The position numbers were made by a program, and so were the translations under genes. From Collinsella aerofaciens (GTDB lineage Bacteria; Actinomycetota; Coriobacteriia; Coriobacteriales; Coriobacteriaceae), in NCBI RefSeq assembly GCF_028206795.1, contig NZ_JAQLFJ010000003.1:134850-198849 (forward strand): a stretch of 64,000 nt of DNA. The letters are read 5' to 3'. The first letter of the stretch is position 1. Every line of letters starts with the position of its first letter. Positions 63,045 to 64,000 of the stretch are shown here, piece by piece. Below the pieces are notes generated by a model, which was not told where the DNA came from, ran no database searches, and was given only the letters and a program-made list of their open reading frames with translations.

Positions 63045-64000
63045 CTACATACGCCCCAATTCGCCCACGATATGGCCCACGCGATCCTCGGGCTCCTTGA
63101 CCTCGACGCCGTTGTAGCGGAAGAACCGCGCCGGGTCGTGCATCAGATCCTCGAGCGGCACCAGCACAAAGTCACGCTCGCCGATCAGCGGATGCGGCAG
63201 GCGCAGCTTTTTGCCGCCGTGGGTCTCGCCGTCCATCCACAGCAGGTCCAAGTCGATGGTGCGCGGACCGTTGGCCTTGGCCTTTTTGGAGCGGTCGCGA
63301 CCCAGCTCGGCCTCGATCTTCATGAGCTCGTCGAGCAGCACCAACGGCGCCAGCTCGGTCTTAATCTCGATGACGGCGTTGGCAAACGCGTCCTGGCGCG
63401 TCTCGTAGGCCGGCTCGCTCTCGTAGATCTTGGAGGAGTTGGACACGCAGGTGAGTGGAATCTCGGCGATCATGTCGCGTGCGGCGCGGATGTTGTCACA
63501 GCGATGCCCCAGGTTGGAGCCCACGGCCACAAACGCGCGGCGCGGCTGCGGCTTGGCAACTGCCCAGTAGCCGTTCAGGAACTGCGCAAAACCCGCGGCG
63601 TCGTGCACGCGCACGATGTTGGCACCGGCCTGGATGGCGCCCAGGCACACGCCAAACGTAGCGGCATCGCGCTCGGCGGCCTCGGTCACGCCCGAGACGG
63701 CGCCCACAAAGCGCTTGCGCGATACGGCGCACATGAGCGGATAGCCCAGTGACGCCATCTTGGCAGTCTCGCGCTGGATGACGATGTCCTCGTTGGCCGT
63801 CTTGCCAAAGCCCGGACCGGGATCGATGCAGATGCGGTCGCGCGACACGCCGGCGTGAATGAGCGCGCGGGCCTGGTCGGACAGAAAGCCCATGACGCGG
63901 CGCATGATGGGCGCCGAATCGGGCAGGGTGAAGCGGCGGAGCTGCGAGGTGGGCACGTAGGCTTCCTCGCGGCGGGCGCTGCGGCGCATCATGGCGGCCA
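63045..64000 (-). CDS. Fused dihydropteroate synthase (C-terminal part) and HPPK, 5' end outside window
   Basis: At least 318 residues. The first part (to about residue 155 here) is the end of dihydropteroate synthase (ICIDPGPGFGKTANEDIVIQ; VSRKRF; RVHDAAGFAQFL). The second is hydroxymethyl-dihydropterin pyrophosphokinase (RRAFVAVGSNLGHRCDNIRA; KIYESEPAYETRQDAFANAV; PRTIDLDLLWMDGETHGGKK; LPHPLIGERDFVLVPLEDL). The two steps are consecutive in folate synthesis. The start of the gene lies beyond 64000. The biotin-ligase-like gene follows directly. Confidence 0.93.
   Translation of the reverse strand, partial: AAMMRRSARREEAYVPTSQLRRFTLPDSAPIMRRVMGFLSDQARALIHAGVSRDRICIDPGPGFGKTANEDIVIQRETAKMASLGYPLMCAVSRKRFVGAVSGVTEAAERDAATFGVCLGAIQAGANIVRVHDAAGFAQFLNGYWAVAKPQPRRAFVAVGSNLGHRCDNIRAARDMIAEIPLTCVSNSSKIYESEPAYETRQDAFANAVIEIKTELAPLVLLDELMKIEAELGRDRSKKAKANGPRTIDLDLLWMDGETHGGKKLRLPHPLIGERDFVLVPLEDLMHDPARFFRYNGVEVKEPEDRVGHIVGELGRM

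Overview
The window is high-GC, gene-dense bacterial DNA whose content fits a gut Coriobacteriia, most likely Collinsella or a close relative. This is an inference. It rests on an Ech-type hydrogenase cluster, a magnesium-transporter-like SLC11 protein beside an MgtE-like protein, PTS/BglG glucoside use, split transketolase genes and many dispersed intergenic palindromes. No rRNA or other marker is present to prove the taxon.

Region by region. (1) 1-5250: a LacI-regulated sugar operon on the minus strand (fucose-isomerase-like protein, two-subunit transketolase, FGGY kinase cut by the window edge), with shared operator-like motifs before the regulator and before the operon. (2) 5311-9366: a beta-glucoside unit (BglG antiterminator, PTS EIIBC, GH1 6-phospho-beta-glucosidase) led by RAT antiterminator sites and a terminator. 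(3) 9495-11469: nucleoside hydrolase plus ribokinase. (4) 11657-23645: an OatA-type acyltransferase, an NRMT-like/MgtE-like pair, a degenerate polysaccharide deacetylase, PRC-barrel and YtxH proteins, a lone cyanophycin-synthetase-N-like protein, a CNNM/CorC protein and a hemolysin III protein. (5) 23753-26134: a membrane-anchored alpha/beta hydrolase behind a strong promoter with two matching palindromes, then a DUF362 ferredoxin protein. (6) 26336-35340: a MacB-like ABC pair, an ABC-2 exporter of three genes, and a divergent NarL-type two-component system. (7) 35401-36121: three related palindromic elements. (8) 36143-41805: a group 4 [NiFe] hydrogenase operon in which the antiporter-like and NuoH-like membrane subunits are fused. 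(9) 41987-45222: an HTH protein, an FMN/FAD/Fe-S enoate-reductase-type enzyme and an array of three palindromes.

(10) 45292-59884 is a 14.6-kb integrative mobilizable element inserted in the 3' half of an initiator tRNA-Met gene. It is bounded by 64-bp direct repeats. It carries a frameshifted tyrosine integrase, an excisionase-like HTH protein, a ribbon-helix-helix protein, a HUH relaxase, a VirD4/TraG coupling protein, DUF2958, an HNH nuclease, a DUF1648/SdpI-like membrane protein divergent from a RiPP-precursor-like small ORF, and gene debris. I found no VirB4 or other mating-pore gene, so it probably depends on a helper.

(11) 60109-64000 is core chromosome: coaX, an AAA_14/DUF4143 ATPase bracketed by two copies of one hairpin, a biotin-ligase-like protein lacking key residues, and a FolP-FolK fusion that runs off the window.

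Cooperation: isomerase, kinase and transketolase would feed a pentose-type sugar into the pentose phosphate pathway. EIIBC, GH1 and BglG import, split and sense aryl-beta-glucosides or cellobiose-like sugars. The hydrogenase would couple ferredoxin oxidation to H2 release and ion pumping. The two-component system probably controls the adjacent exporter.
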